DNA from: DAOPYE01 sp035352715
GTDB lineage: Bacteria > Acidobacteriota > Holophagae > Holophagales > Holophagaceae
DNA: 64,000 nucleotides
Direction of reading: 5' to 3'
NCBI GenBank assembly: GCA_035352715.1
Contig: DAOPYE010000001.1
Span: 1 to 64,000, forward strand
Shown here: one piece after another, positions 34,136 through 42,525 of the stretch
Layout of the letters: each line of letters opens with the position of its first letter
Position numbering within the stretch: position 1 is the stretch's first letter
Program-made: the position numbers and the translations under genes
Notes under the pieces: generated by a model
Databases searched by the model: none
What the model was told of the DNA's origin: nothing
The model's input: the letters and a program-made list of their open reading frames with translations, nothing else

Positions 34136-34873
34136 ATGAGGCTTTCTAAATTATTTTTATCGATTGCAGCCATCCTCATGGTTGCAACGACGCTCTCGGC
34201 TCAGAAGCGCTTGAGCAAAGAAGAACGATCAGGGCTGCCGCGCGTGGCCGTCCTCAAGTTCCCCTGCGCGCCCGGATGCTGGCACGGATGGCGCCACGGT
34301 GGGTGGGGCAATCAGGAGGCCCGCATCGCGGATGTTCTGGGCGATCTGTTTGTCACGGAACTCACCTCGAAAGGCCGGGGGAAGGTGCGAGTCATCGAGC
34401 GCGAGCGCATCAACGAGATTCGCAACGAATTACAGTTCCAGCAGAGCGGCGAGGTCGATACCGCCACCGTCCAGAAGATCGGGAAGCTCCTGGGCGTGAA
34501 ATACATGGTGACTGGCAAGGTGACCCGTTTCGCCTACAAGGAGAGCGGCCTGTCCGGTGGCTGGGGGCTGGGCGTTCTGGTGAGCAAGGCCACGGGCAGT
34601 GGGCTCGCGGGGGCCGTTGCCGGTGATTCGCACTTGAAGAAGGCGAGCTTCACCGGTCGTCTGGATGTGCGCCTGATCGAAGTGGAGACAGGGGAGATCC
34701 TGGAAACCGCCAAGGATGAGGGTTCGCTTTCTGATACGAGCGTGAAGATCGCTGGGACGGGCAACGAGATCGAATACGACGAAGAAATGGTCAACAAGAT
34801 CTTCGAGCCCATCGTCGAGAAGATGGCCCCCAAATTCGTCCGTGCCATGGGCAAGGCGAACGAGGACGAATAA
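34136..34873 (+). CDS. CsgG/HfaB-like secreted protein
   Basis: 245 residues with a Sec signal peptide (about 1-23, cleavage near LSAQ). The mature protein shows the CsgG-type layout: VAVLKF opening strand, IADVLGDLFVTELTSKG, VIERERINEIRNEL and LGVKYMVTGKVTRF, then SFTGRLDVRLIEVETGEI. CsgG forms an outer-membrane channel for curli; many homologues are periplasmic or outer-membrane-associated proteins without curli genes, as here. There is no lipobox Cys, unlike CsgG. ATG 34136 has a strong site, CGGAGGTGAAA. Apparently transcribed alone and closed by a hairpin. Confidence 0.78.
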   Translation: MRLSKLFLSIAAILMVATTLSAQKRLSKEERSGLPRVAVLKFPCAPGCWHGWRHGGWGNQEARIADVLGDLFVTELTSKGRGKVRVIERERINEIRNELQFQQSGEVDTATVQKIGKLLGVKYMVTGKVTRFAYKESGLSGGWGLGVLVSKATGSGLAGAVAGDSHLKKASFTGRLDVRLIEVETGEILETAKDEGSLSDTSVKIAGTGNEIEYDEEMVNKIFEPIVEKMAPKFVRAMGKANEDE

Positions 34874-34891
34874 CGGATCAAAGCGGCTTTG

Positions 34892-34919
34892 ATGCGGGAG
34901 GGCTTTGGCTCTCCCGCAT
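34892..34919. terminator. Terminator between CsgG-like and hydrolase genes
   Basis: Nine-bp perfect stem ATGCGGGAG (34892-34900) with CTCCCGCAT (34911-34919), ten-base loop, T-rich tail on the plus strand. It sits between convergent genes and may serve the plus-strand one mainly. Confidence 0.75.
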
Positions 34920-34927
34920 TGTATTTC

Positions 34928-35893
34928 TCACCGCATCCAATCGGCAGCGGCTTGACGGATCGCTTTCCCGTAGGCTGGCCCCAGGATTTCCGCGCAGTGC
35001 AGGTGCCAGGTGGGGACCTCGATTATCTGAATGCGATCGAAATGTCGGGCCACTTCCCGTTGGGCCGAGGGTGAAGCCAGGCGGTCCTGGGTGGCGAGAA
35101 AGCACAGGCCTGGCGTCTGGATGCGCTGGGCGCCGAGGCTCTTCTGGATATCCGTCGCATCGCGGTCGTATCCACCCAGATGCGAGGCCCAGCGGCTGCC
35201 GCATTCGCCGATGATGGGGGCGAGCAGGGGGTGCCAGAACCGATCCTCGGTTCCGCACACGAGGTTCTTCGAAAAATCCCGGCTGCTGGCGGGCGCGCCT
35301 TCCCAGATGAGACCCGCGAGCGGACCTTTCCCTTCGCGCTCCAGGCGCGCCAGCGCCAGCAGGCCCACGCTGGCGCCCAGGCTGCGTCCCATCAGGATGA
35401 TTCGACCGCGCGGTGTGCCTTGGGCTTCTAGGGCGTGGACGATGGAGACCACATTCTCCGATTCTCTGGCGCCAAAGGTGACCGGGGGCACCTGCCGACC
35501 TTCCCGCATGGCGTCATCCCTGCGGAGATAGGTGAAGATGGCCGCATCCAGATCGGGGAAATAACGCAGGGCGGGACTGGTGCCCCAGCGGTCGTCGCCG
35601 AATCCGTGGAGCAGGATCACGACGCCGGTGGAAGGGCGCGCGCGCCGTATGCGCCACAGCTGCAGGCCCTCGACCTCCTGGGATTCCCAGGTTCCGCCTG
35701 GATCATCGGCATCACCTTGGGCCAGATCGCGGTACGTGGCATTCACGCGATCCAGGGGCTGCGGGTGATAGAAGGGCGGGTTGGTGAGCTCGCGGGCCAC
35801 ATCGCGCACCTTGCATCCGACAAAGACCCCCAGCCCGATCAGGACCAACGCTCCGGATGCAGCAACGCAAAGTGCGACTCGTTTTGCCTTCAC
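34928..35893 (-). CDS. Membrane-anchored alpha/beta hydrolase
   Basis: 321 residues. A hydrophobic N terminus (about 7-26, ending GLGVFVGC) is a membrane anchor or lipoprotein-type signal. The hydrolase fold follows: oxyanion region LLHGFGDDRWG near 95-105, nucleophile elbow GRSLGAS near 169-175, Asp in ATQDRLASP and His in TWHLHC close to the C terminus, so a full triad is available. Substrate unknown; BD-FAE/serine aminopeptidase-type relatives are likely. It lies five bases before a lipoprotein gene on the same strand and is probably co-transcribed with it. Confidence 0.8.
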   Translation of the reverse strand: MKAKRVALCVAASGALVLIGLGVFVGCKVRDVARELTNPPFYHPQPLDRVNATYRDLAQGDADDPGGTWESQEVEGLQLWRIRRARPSTGVVILLHGFGDDRWGTSPALRYFPDLDAAIFTYLRRDDAMREGRQVPPVTFGARESENVVSIVHALEAQGTPRGRIILMGRSLGASVGLLALARLEREGKGPLAGLIWEGAPASSRDFSKNLVCGTEDRFWHPLLAPIIGECGSRWASHLGGYDRDATDIQKSLGAQRIQTPGLCFLATQDRLASPSAQREVARHFDRIQIIEVPTWHLHCAEILGPAYGKAIRQAAADWMR

Positions 35894-35898
35894 GGGAC

Positions 35899-36333
35899 TC
35901 AGTGTTCCAGGACAGCCTTCACGCCGGGCATGCCTTCAGCGGGCGGCATCGCATTGGCCTGCCCGTAGAGCACCGAGTTGATTCGCTGGATGAAGGTCAC
36001 GATGAAGACGCCCTTGTCCGAGGGCATCTCGAACTCGCCCTGGCTGGGGCCGAAGGCTTCCTTTGAGCCGGACAGGAAGTAGCGATGCTTGCCGACGGGC
36101 AGGCCGGTTACCAGCAGATCCCTCGCGGCCTTCTTGTCTCGCGTGACGGGGATGCGGACATCGTCGATGGAGAGATCGACATCTCCGCGGACCGAGCGCG
36201 TGAACTGGAACATCACCATCCCTGCGGTGAGAGGCTTGCGGGGCTTGAGGGGAGCCGGCTTGGCGCTCTTGCAGCCCAATCCCATCAGGACTAGGGTGCA
36301 GGCTACGGCGACCGGTTTCAGGAATGCCCTCAT
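35899..36333 (-). CDS. Predicted lipoprotein of unknown function
   Basis: 144 residues. The N terminus has positive residues, a hydrophobic stretch and a Cys at about 20 in LMGLGCKS, an approximate lipobox, so the protein is probably lipid-anchored. The mature part is rich in beta-type segments (VMFQFTRSVRGDVDLSIDDVRIPV) and KHRYFLSG, which recall carbohydrate-binding-like or DUF-type beta sandwiches, but no family was recognised. ATG 36333 follows GGAGGTTCC. Likely first gene of a unit with the downstream alpha/beta hydrolase. Confidence 0.65.
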   Translation of the reverse strand: MRAFLKPVAVACTLVLMGLGCKSAKPAPLKPRKPLTAGMVMFQFTRSVRGDVDLSIDDVRIPVTRDKKAARDLLVTGLPVGKHRYFLSGSKEAFGPSQGEFEMPSDKGVFIVTFIQRINSVLYGQANAMPPAEGMPGVKAVLEH

Positions 36334-36459
36334 TGGAACCTCCGACAATCATTGAGACTAGCGGCATTGGCCCCGACTGGCCACTGCCCCCATACGAGTG
36401 CGCCAACATGCCGCGGGGTTCAGTTATGCTGAAGGGCTTCTTGAAAGGAGACCTCATCC

Positions 36460-36927
36460 ATGACCCAGGTCCGGCTCACCACGGAAAAAGGCGACATCAA
36501 CGTCGAACTCTTCTCGAAGGAGGCCCCGGGTACCGTGGCCAATTTCGTGAAGCTCGCGAGCGAAGGCTTCTATGATGGGCTGGCGTTCCACCGTGTGATT
36601 CCCAATTTCGTCATCCAGGGTGGCTGCCCGAATTCCCGCGAGGGCGCCAAGGGCATTCCCGGCACCGGCGGGCCCGGATACAAGATCAAGTGCGAGACTG
36701 TGGGCAACCCCCACAAGCACGAACTGGGCGCGCTCTCCATGGCCCACGCGGGCAAGGACACCGGCGGAAGCCAGTTCTTCGTCGTGAACGGGGATCGCTC
36801 CAATGTCGCCCATTTGGATGGGGTCCATACCGTTTTCGGGAAGTGCATCTCCGAAGAGGACATCAAGGTGGTTCAGTCCATCCGCGGCGGTGATCGCATC
36901 CTGAAGGCCGAAGTTATCGAAGCCTAG
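36460..36927 (+). CDS. ppiB: Cyclophilin-type peptidyl-prolyl isomerase
   Basis: Catalyses cis-trans isomerisation at proline; 155 residues without signal peptide, hence cytoplasmic. Active-site elements are [13 protein letters not shown] near 43-55 (catalytic Arg) and GGSQFFVV near 101-108. It carries the typical bacterial single-domain length. ATG 36460 follows AAAGGAGACC. The gene is followed by an intrinsic terminator and is divergent from the lipoprotein gene, with about 125 bases for both promoters. Confidence 0.94.
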   Translation: MTQVRLTTEKGDINVELFSKEAPGTVANFVKLASEGFYDGLAFHRVIPNFVIQGGCPNSREGAKGIPGTGGPGYKIKCETVGNPHKHELGALSMAHAGKDTGGSQFFVVNGDRSNVAHLDGVHTVFGKCISEEDIKVVQSIRGGDRILKAEVIEA

Positions 36928-36947
36928 TTTGCCGTTCTCATGGCGTC

Positions 36948-36984
36948 GGAAGGCTGGAGTCGGAACTGCGGCTCCAGCCTTTCC
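36948..36984 (+). terminator. Intrinsic terminator after ppiB
   Basis: AAGGCTGGAG (36950-36959) pairs with CTCCAGCCTT (36972-36981) around a 12-base loop, followed by TCCTTG. About 20 bases after the stop codon. Confidence 0.75.
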
Positions 36985-37020
36985 TTGTACCGCGCTAGAC
37001 TGAAAGGCTCGGAGTGACCT

Positions 37021-39000
37021 GTGTCCAAGCGCTTTTACCTGACGACCCCCATCTACTACGTCAATGACAAGCCCCATATCGGGCATGCATACACGACAGT
37101 GCTGGCCGATGTGCTGGCGCGGCACCACCGAATGATGGGCGAGGAAGTCTTCTTCCTGACCGGGACCGACGAGCACGGTCAGAAGATCGAAAAGGCCGCC
37201 GCCGCGCGCGGCATCACGCCGCAGCAGATGGCCGACGAGGTGCAGCCCAACTTCGAGAACCTGTGGAAGCGCATGGGGATCACCAACGATCACTTCGTGC
37301 GCACGACGCATGCCCAGCACAAGGCGGTGATCCAGGAGCGTTTCCGACAGTTGCTGGCGACAGGCGATATCTACAAGGCCACCTACAAGGGCTTGTACAG
37401 CGTTAGTGACGAGGCCTATGTTACGGAGACGCAGGCCAAGGAGCTTCAGGCCCAGGGCCTTGCGCACCAGTTGGTCGAGCTGGAAGAGGAGAGCTACTTC
37501 TTCCGCCTGGCTGCCTACGAGAACTGGCTGATCCAGCTCTATCAGCGGTGTCCCGGGTTCGTGCAGCCGGATTTCCGCTTCAATGAGGTTAAGCAGTTCG
37601 TGTTCCCCGACGGACAGCGGGGGAAACTGCTAGATCTTTCCATCAGCCGCACGACCATCACCTGGGGCATTCCCGTTCCTGACGACGAGAAGCATGTGGT
37701 CTATGTCTGGTTCGACGCGCTGCTCAACTATCTTTCGGCTTGCAAGGATGGGTTTTGGCCAGCGGATGTCCATTTGGTCGGCAAGGATATTCTGCGATTT
37801 CACGCCGTCTACTGGCCCGCGTTCCTCATGGCGATGTTCCGCGAAGCGGGCGACGATCTGAACGGCGAGCTTCCCCAGCGCGTGATCGATCAGCTGCCCA
37901 AGGCGATCCTGGCACACGGATGGTGGCTGATGGGCGAGGACAAGATGTCCAAGTCCAAGGGCAACATCGTTCGTCCCGAGGAACTGCTGCACTTCGGCAA
38001 CGACGCCGCGCGGTTCTTCCTGCTGCGTGATATGCAGATCGGGTACGATCGCGCGTTCACGTTCGAATCCTTCATCGACCGGCTGAACGCGGATCTGGCC
38101 AACGGCCTGGGCAATCTCGCCAGCCGATCCATCAGCATGATCCAGCGCTACCGGGATGGGGTTGTGCCCGTTCCCAGCGTTCTGGATGAGCTGGACCGTG
38201 AAACGGCAGAGCAGGGCGCCAAGGCTTTTTCCGAATACCTCGCGCTGGCGGAGCGCAACGAGTTCAGCGCGGCTCTGGAGCGCCTTTGGGTTTATCTGAG
38301 GGTTCTGGATGGCTATATCGTCAAGGTCGAGCCCTGGAAGTTGGCCAAAGACGAAAGCCGCAAGGACAAGCTGGACGCGGTTCTCTGGCTGCTCTATCGG
38401 GCCCTGCGCGCGACGACCATCCTTGCGGCGCCCGTGCTGCCGGAACTCTCGCAGACGCTATGGGAAAGCCTGGGCCTTGCGGGCCGTGTCGCCGACCAGC
38501 GCTTCGCCGCCTTCGATATCGATGCGCCCGCCCCGGCGCCCCTCTCAGAACCCAAGCCTTTGTTTGCGCGCATTGAAAAGGAAACAGCCATGACCGAGAT
38601 CGACGCCATCCGCAATGCAGCCATGCCTCCCGCTCCCGTGGAGGACAAGCCCCTGGATGTGCCTCCCGTGAAAGAGAACATCGACTACGACACCTTCGCC
38701 AAGACCGATCTGCGCGTGGGCCTGATCCTCGAGGCAGAGGAGATGCCCAAGAGCAAGAAGCTCATCAAGATGAAGGTGGATCTCGGCTTTGAGCAGCGCA
38801 CGATCCTCGGCGGCATCAAGGAGGCCTATGCGCCGGCGGATCTGATCGGTCGCCGCGTGGTGGTGGTGGCCAATCTCGCGCCCCGGGCCATGATGGGTGT
38901 CGAGAGCCACGGCATGCTGCTGTGCGCCAGCGACAATGCGTCGAAGCCCTACCTCATCGCGCCTCCCGAAGACGCCAAGCCCGGCTTTGTGGTTCGCTAA
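37021..39000 (+). CDS. metG: Methionyl-tRNA synthetase with C-terminal tRNA-binding domain
   Basis: Charges tRNA-Met; class I synthetase of 659 residues. HIGH-type motif is KPHIGHAY (17-24) and the KMSKS loop is DKMSKSKGN near 308-316. The zinc-knuckle region that in many bacteria is YCVxCE reads LYSVSDEAYVTE, so the Cys ligands are absent. The C-terminal 110 residues form a Trbp111/EMAP-like OB domain (DLRVGLILEAEEMPKSKKL). Start is GTG 37021 with CGGAGTG upstream. Convergent with the methyltransferase gene downstream (14-base gap, no clear terminator). Confidence 0.96.
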   Translation: MSKRFYLTTPIYYVNDKPHIGHAYTTVLADVLARHHRMMGEEVFFLTGTDEHGQKIEKAAAARGITPQQMADEVQPNFENLWKRMGITNDHFVRTTHAQHKAVIQERFRQLLATGDIYKATYKGLYSVSDEAYVTETQAKELQAQGLAHQLVELEEESYFFRLAAYENWLIQLYQRCPGFVQPDFRFNEVKQFVFPDGQRGKLLDLSISRTTITWGIPVPDDEKHVVYVWFDALLNYLSACKDGFWPADVHLVGKDILRFHAVYWPAFLMAMFREAGDDLNGELPQRVIDQLPKAILAHGWWLMGEDKMSKSKGNIVRPEELLHFGNDAARFFLLRDMQIGYDRAFTFESFIDRLNADLANGLGNLASRSISMIQRYRDGVVPVPSVLDELDRETAEQGAKAFSEYLALAERNEFSAALERLWVYLRVLDGYIVKVEPWKLAKDESRKDKLDAVLWLLYRALRATTILAAPVLPELSQTLWESLGLAGRVADQRFAAFDIDAPAPAPLSEPKPLFARIEKETAMTEIDAIRNAAMPPAPVEDKPLDVPPVKENIDYDTFAKTDLRVGLILEAEEMPKSKKLIKMKVDLGFEQRTILGGIKEAYAPADLIGRRVVVVANLAPRAMMGVESHGMLLCASDNASKPYLIAPPEDAKPGFVVR

Positions 39001-39014
39001 GTGATCTGCTGCGG

Positions 39015-40283
39015 CTAGCGGTCGCTGGGTTCCAGCAGCCCCAGGCATTCCACATGATGGGTCTGGGGAAAGAGATCCAGGGCCGCCAGTCGCGTCAGGC
39101 GCCAGGCGGGGCCCAGTCGCTTGATGTCGCGGCAGAACGCTGCGCCATCGCATCCGACGAGCACCAGGCGTCCTGCGCGGGCGGTCTGCAGGCGCTCGCA
39201 TAGCTCCGGGGCCAGCCCTGCCCGGGGCGGATCCAGCAGGATGAGATCCGAGGATGAACCCAGGCCTTCGGGCACCCACGCGGCTGTATCCGCGGCGATG
39301 CACTGGGAAGCGAGTCCCAGCGCTTCGAGGTTGCGCTCCGCCCAGACCACGGCCGGTCCTTCGAACTCCACCAGGATTCGTTTCTGGAAGCGCGGCCCCA
39401 GCAGCGCGGAGAAGAAGCCCACGCCTCCGTACAGATCAAAGAGCGTGTCGCCTTCCAGGCCCCATGCACCCAGCACCCGGCCGAAGGCTTCGGCCGCCCA
39501 CGCGGGGCTGACCTGGTAGAAGCCCCCCGGGGCGTGGCGCAGACGGAAGGCGCCGTGGTCGTGGAGCAGAGATCCTTCCCGGGCTTTCCACCCGTCGGGT
39601 TCCAGGAACCAGGTGCGGCCGTCCTCGGCGATGGCGACGATCTCGCCTGCGGGGGTGCCGGTGGCCAGCTCCCAGCGCTGGGCTCGGGTGGGCAGCATGC
39701 GCGCCAGCAGAGCTTCCCGAAAACGCGGGATGGCGTCCGAGATGGGCCGAGCGGCGGCCGGGCAGGCGTCCACCGCAATGACGCGATGGCTTTTCCGCCC
39801 GTGGAATCCCAGCTCCTTGCCACTCCAGTGGAGCTGGATGCGGTGGCGGAGGGCTTCGGCGGGGGCTTCCAGCCATTGCCATTCCATTTCGCGTCCCAAT
39901 TGGCGCCCAAAGAGATCTTCCACCATCAGGCGCTTCAGATCGCCTGCGGCGTCGCCTGCCTCCATGAGATCACAGCCGCCGCAAACGCCCGCTGCGGGGC
40001 AATGGGCAGTGGTCCTGCGCTTGTCCTTCGAGATCCAGTTCACGACATGGCCTTCGCCGTGCCTTGCTTTCCACAGCAGGCTGGCTTCGACGACTTCACC
40101 CGGAAAAAGAGCTACTGGGCTGGACAACAAAATGATCCGGCCGTCTTCCGCGTGGGCAAGGCCCTGACCCCCCCAGGAGAGCCGATCGATTTTTCCCTTC
40201 CAACTTGTCGCAGGGACCGGATTCCGCGGATAGACTTGGGGCCGGTTTAAATTCTTCTTATGAGTGTGTCGCGTGTCTTTCAC
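39015..40283 (-). CDS. 23S rRNA (uracil-C5)-methyltransferase, RlmD/RumA-TrmA family
   Basis: S-adenosylmethionine-dependent m5U methyltransferase of about 422 residues. An N-terminal TRAM-like domain (WKGKIDRLSWGGQG) is followed by a CPAAGVCGGC motif that would bind a [4Fe-4S] cluster as in RlmD. The catalytic domain has SAM motif FDLYGGVGFFSALLG, LDPPRAGL and the nucleophile Cys in LVGCDGAAFCRDI. Start is uncertain: GTG 40283 or ATG 40298, with no strong ribosome site, and both lie at the start of the divergent HD-GYP gene. RlmD, RlmC or TrmA specificity is not decided, though the Fe-S motif favours RlmD. Confidence 0.88.
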   Translation of the reverse strand: MKDTRHTHKKNLNRPQVYPRNPVPATSWKGKIDRLSWGGQGLAHAEDGRIILLSSPVALFPGEVVEASLLWKARHGEGHVVNWISKDKRRTTAHCPAAGVCGGCDLMEAGDAAGDLKRLMVEDLFGRQLGREMEWQWLEAPAEALRHRIQLHWSGKELGFHGRKSHRVIAVDACPAAARPISDAIPRFREALLARMLPTRAQRWELATGTPAGEIVAIAEDGRTWFLEPDGWKAREGSLLHDHGAFRLRHAPGGFYQVSPAWAAEAFGRVLGAWGLEGDTLFDLYGGVGFFSALLGPRFQKRILVEFEGPAVVWAERNLEALGLASQCIAADTAAWVPEGLGSSSDLILLDPPRAGLAPELCERLQTARAGRLVLVGCDGAAFCRDIKRLGPAWRLTRLAALDLFPQTHHVECLGLLEPSDR

Positions 40284-40299
40284 CGTCGCCCTGCCCATC

Positions 40300-41991
40300 A
40301 TGCATCGTTGCAGTCTGGAGGATCGTCTAGGTCGGGAGATCCTGCAAGAGTTGGTCTGGTCGGACGCGGCGCCCGCGGATGTCGTTCTGGCCTTGCCCGG
40401 GGAGGGCGCGCTGGCCGATTGCCCCGTGTGGCTAGGAGAAGAGGGCGCCCTGGCGCTGATCGAAACGGCGTTCAAGCGCCTGGAAGACCAGAGACGCATG
40501 GAACAGTTGAACCGGGTCGGAAGGGCCTTGGCTTCCGAGCAGAACCTGGACCGGCTGCTGGACATGATCCTGGTGCAGGCGCGAGAACTGCTGGCGGCCG
40601 AAGGTGGGTCGATCTATCTGGTGGTGGGCGAGGGAGACGCGCGGGAGTTGCTGTTCGCCCACACCCAGAACTCGAAGGTGGGGCTGCCGTATCACCGCTT
40701 CCGCATGCCCATCTCGGATAGCTCCATGGCCGGGTTCGTGGCCGGCCAGGGGCGCAGCCTCAACATTGAAGACGTCTATCACATCCCCGGTTCGGCGCCT
40801 TACCAGTTCAACGACAGCTTTGATCGTCAGGCGCGCTACCGGTCCATCTCCATGCTGTCCGTTCCCATGCGCGATGGTGAGGGCGAGGTGCTGGGGGTGC
40901 TTCAGCTCATCAATCGGGTGGATGAATCCGAACCTAGCCGTCCCGTCGTTCCATTCCTGGCCCAGCATCAATCACTGGCCGAAAGCCTAGCGGGGCAGGC
41001 GGGTGTCGCCGTGAAGAACGCGCATCTGCGCGGAGAGATCGAACGCTTGCTGGAAGGTTTCGTGAACGCCTCCGTGCTGGCCATCGAACAGCGGGATCCC
41101 GTGACCTCGGGCCATTCCGGTCGCGTGGCCACGCTGACCGTGGGACTGGCGGAGGCCATCAACGCCGCGCACGAGGGGCCTTACGCCGAGGTCCACTTCA
41201 GCGACCGTCAGCTGCGCGAGCTGCGCTATGCCAGCCTGCTGCATGATTTCGGGAAGGTGGGCGTTCGCGAGCAGGTGCTGGTGAAGTCCAAGAAGCTGGA
41301 CCCCGCCAAGCTGGAACTCATCCTGCAGCGCATCGCCCAGCGAAGGCTTGAGCGGGCGCTGGCGGCCCTGGAGGAGGCCTGGGAGCGCGGGGATGACTTC
41401 GATCCCATCCGCTGGCGTCTGGTGCTGGACGGTGAGGAGGCCGAAGCCAACCGGCTCATCGCGCTGATCCTGCAAAGCAACGAACCCACGGTGCTTTCGC
41501 AGGATGTGGTCGATGGCCTGGGGAACCTCGCCGCCTTGCGCTATACGCATTGGAACGGCCAGGTGGATGAGGTGGTCGCGCTGGAAGACATCGCTTGTCT
41601 GAGCATCCGCAAGGGCAGCCTTTCGGATACCGAGCGGCTGGAGATCGAAAGCCACGTCACTCACACCTTCCACTTCCTGGAGCAGATTCCCTGGACCAAG
41701 GATCTGGCGGAGGTTCCCGAGATCGCCTTTGCCCATCACGAGCGCGTGAACGGCAAGGGATACCCGCGCAGGATCGCCAACGGCGAGATCCCGGTGCAGA
41801 GCAAGGCCATGGCCATCGCTGATGTCTTTGACGCCCTGACCGCGCAGGATCGTCCCTACAAGGCGGCGCTGCCGCTGGAGCGAAGCCTTCGCATCCTGGA
41901 GGAGGACGCCAAGGCCGGGCACCTGGATGCGGCGTTGCTGGATCTTTTCATCCAGGCTCGCGTCTTCGACAAGCTAGAACCGGTGCGCTGA
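40300..41991 (+). CDS. GAF-HD-GYP cyclic-di-GMP phosphodiesterase-like protein
   Basis: 563-residue soluble signalling protein. A GAF domain (about 80-240) precedes an HD-GYP domain with LLHDFGKVGV (His315-Asp316) and HHERVNGKGYP (His479 to Pro489; Asn where most members have Asp). The HD and HHE motifs are about 163 residues apart against roughly 55-65 in typical members, so some 100 extra residues lie between them. Metal ligands appear kept. Predicted to hydrolyse cyclic di-GMP. ATG 40300 is chosen; GTG 40264 is an in-frame alternative overlapping the divergent gene. Followed by fabZ-lpxA-era. Confidence 0.87.
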   Translation: MHRCSLEDRLGREILQELVWSDAAPADVVLALPGEGALADCPVWLGEEGALALIETAFKRLEDQRRMEQLNRVGRALASEQNLDRLLDMILVQARELLAAEGGSIYLVVGEGDARELLFAHTQNSKVGLPYHRFRMPISDSSMAGFVAGQGRSLNIEDVYHIPGSAPYQFNDSFDRQARYRSISMLSVPMRDGEGEVLGVLQLINRVDESEPSRPVVPFLAQHQSLAESLAGQAGVAVKNAHLRGEIERLLEGFVNASVLAIEQRDPVTSGHSGRVATLTVGLAEAINAAHEGPYAEVHFSDRQLRELRYASLLHDFGKVGVREQVLVKSKKLDPAKLELILQRIAQRRLERALAALEEAWERGDDFDPIRWRLVLDGEEAEANRLIALILQSNEPTVLSQDVVDGLGNLAALRYTHWNGQVDEVVALEDIACLSIRKGSLSDTERLEIESHVTHTFHFLEQIPWTKDLAEVPEIAFAHHERVNGKGYPRRIANGEIPVQSKAMAIADVFDALTAQDRPYKAALPLERSLRILEEDAKAGHLDAALLDLFIQARVFDKLEPVR

Positions 41992-42051
41992 GCGCGGGCG
42001 GACCGCGCGGAAGTCCGGGAGCTGTGAGAGAATATGGGACTTGGAGTGCCC

Positions 42052-42525
42052 ATGACCGAACAGACCCTTTCGCCGAAAACCCTCAATGTGCAGGAGATCA
42101 TGGATCTGCTGCCGCATCGCTATCCCATCCTCCTGGTGGATCGGGTGCTCGATTACGAGCGCGGACAGTGGATTCGGGGGATGAAGAACGTCACCATCGG
42201 CGAACAGATCTTCCAGGGACATTTCCCCAAGCGCCCCGTGTTCCCCGGCGTCCTCATCGTGGAGGCCATGGCTCAGACCGGCGGCTGCCTGGTGATGCAG
42301 GACTTCGAGGATGTCTCGAAGAAGGTCATCTACTTCATGTCCATCGACAATGTGAAATTCCGCAAGCCGGTCGTTCCCGGCGATCAGCTGGTGATGGAAG
42401 TGAAGATCCTCAGCAACAAGGGCAAGATCTGCAAGCTGCGTGGCGAAGCCTTCGTGGCAGGCCAGAAGGTTGCCGAGGCTGAGTTCATGTCCATGCTGAT
42501 GGATCTTGTGGAAGGAGAAGCCTAG
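42052..42525 (+). CDS. fabZ: 3-Hydroxyacyl-ACP dehydratase FabZ
   Basis: Dehydrates 3-hydroxyacyl-ACP in fatty acid elongation; hotdog fold, 157 residues. The catalytic His is in LPHRYPILLVD and the Glu in PGVLIVEAMAQ; GHFP marks the FabZ family. ATG 42052 is preferred (TTGGAGTGCCC upstream); ATG 42034 would add six residues. It overlaps lpxA by one base (TAGTG), a classic lipid A gene pairing, here without lpxD or lpxB. Confidence 0.95.
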   Translation: MTEQTLSPKTLNVQEIMDLLPHRYPILLVDRVLDYERGQWIRGMKNVTIGEQIFQGHFPKRPVFPGVLIVEAMAQTGGCLVMQDFEDVSKKVIYFMSIDNVKFRKPVVPGDQLVMEVKILSNKGKICKLRGEAFVAGQKVAEAEFMSMLMDLVEGEA

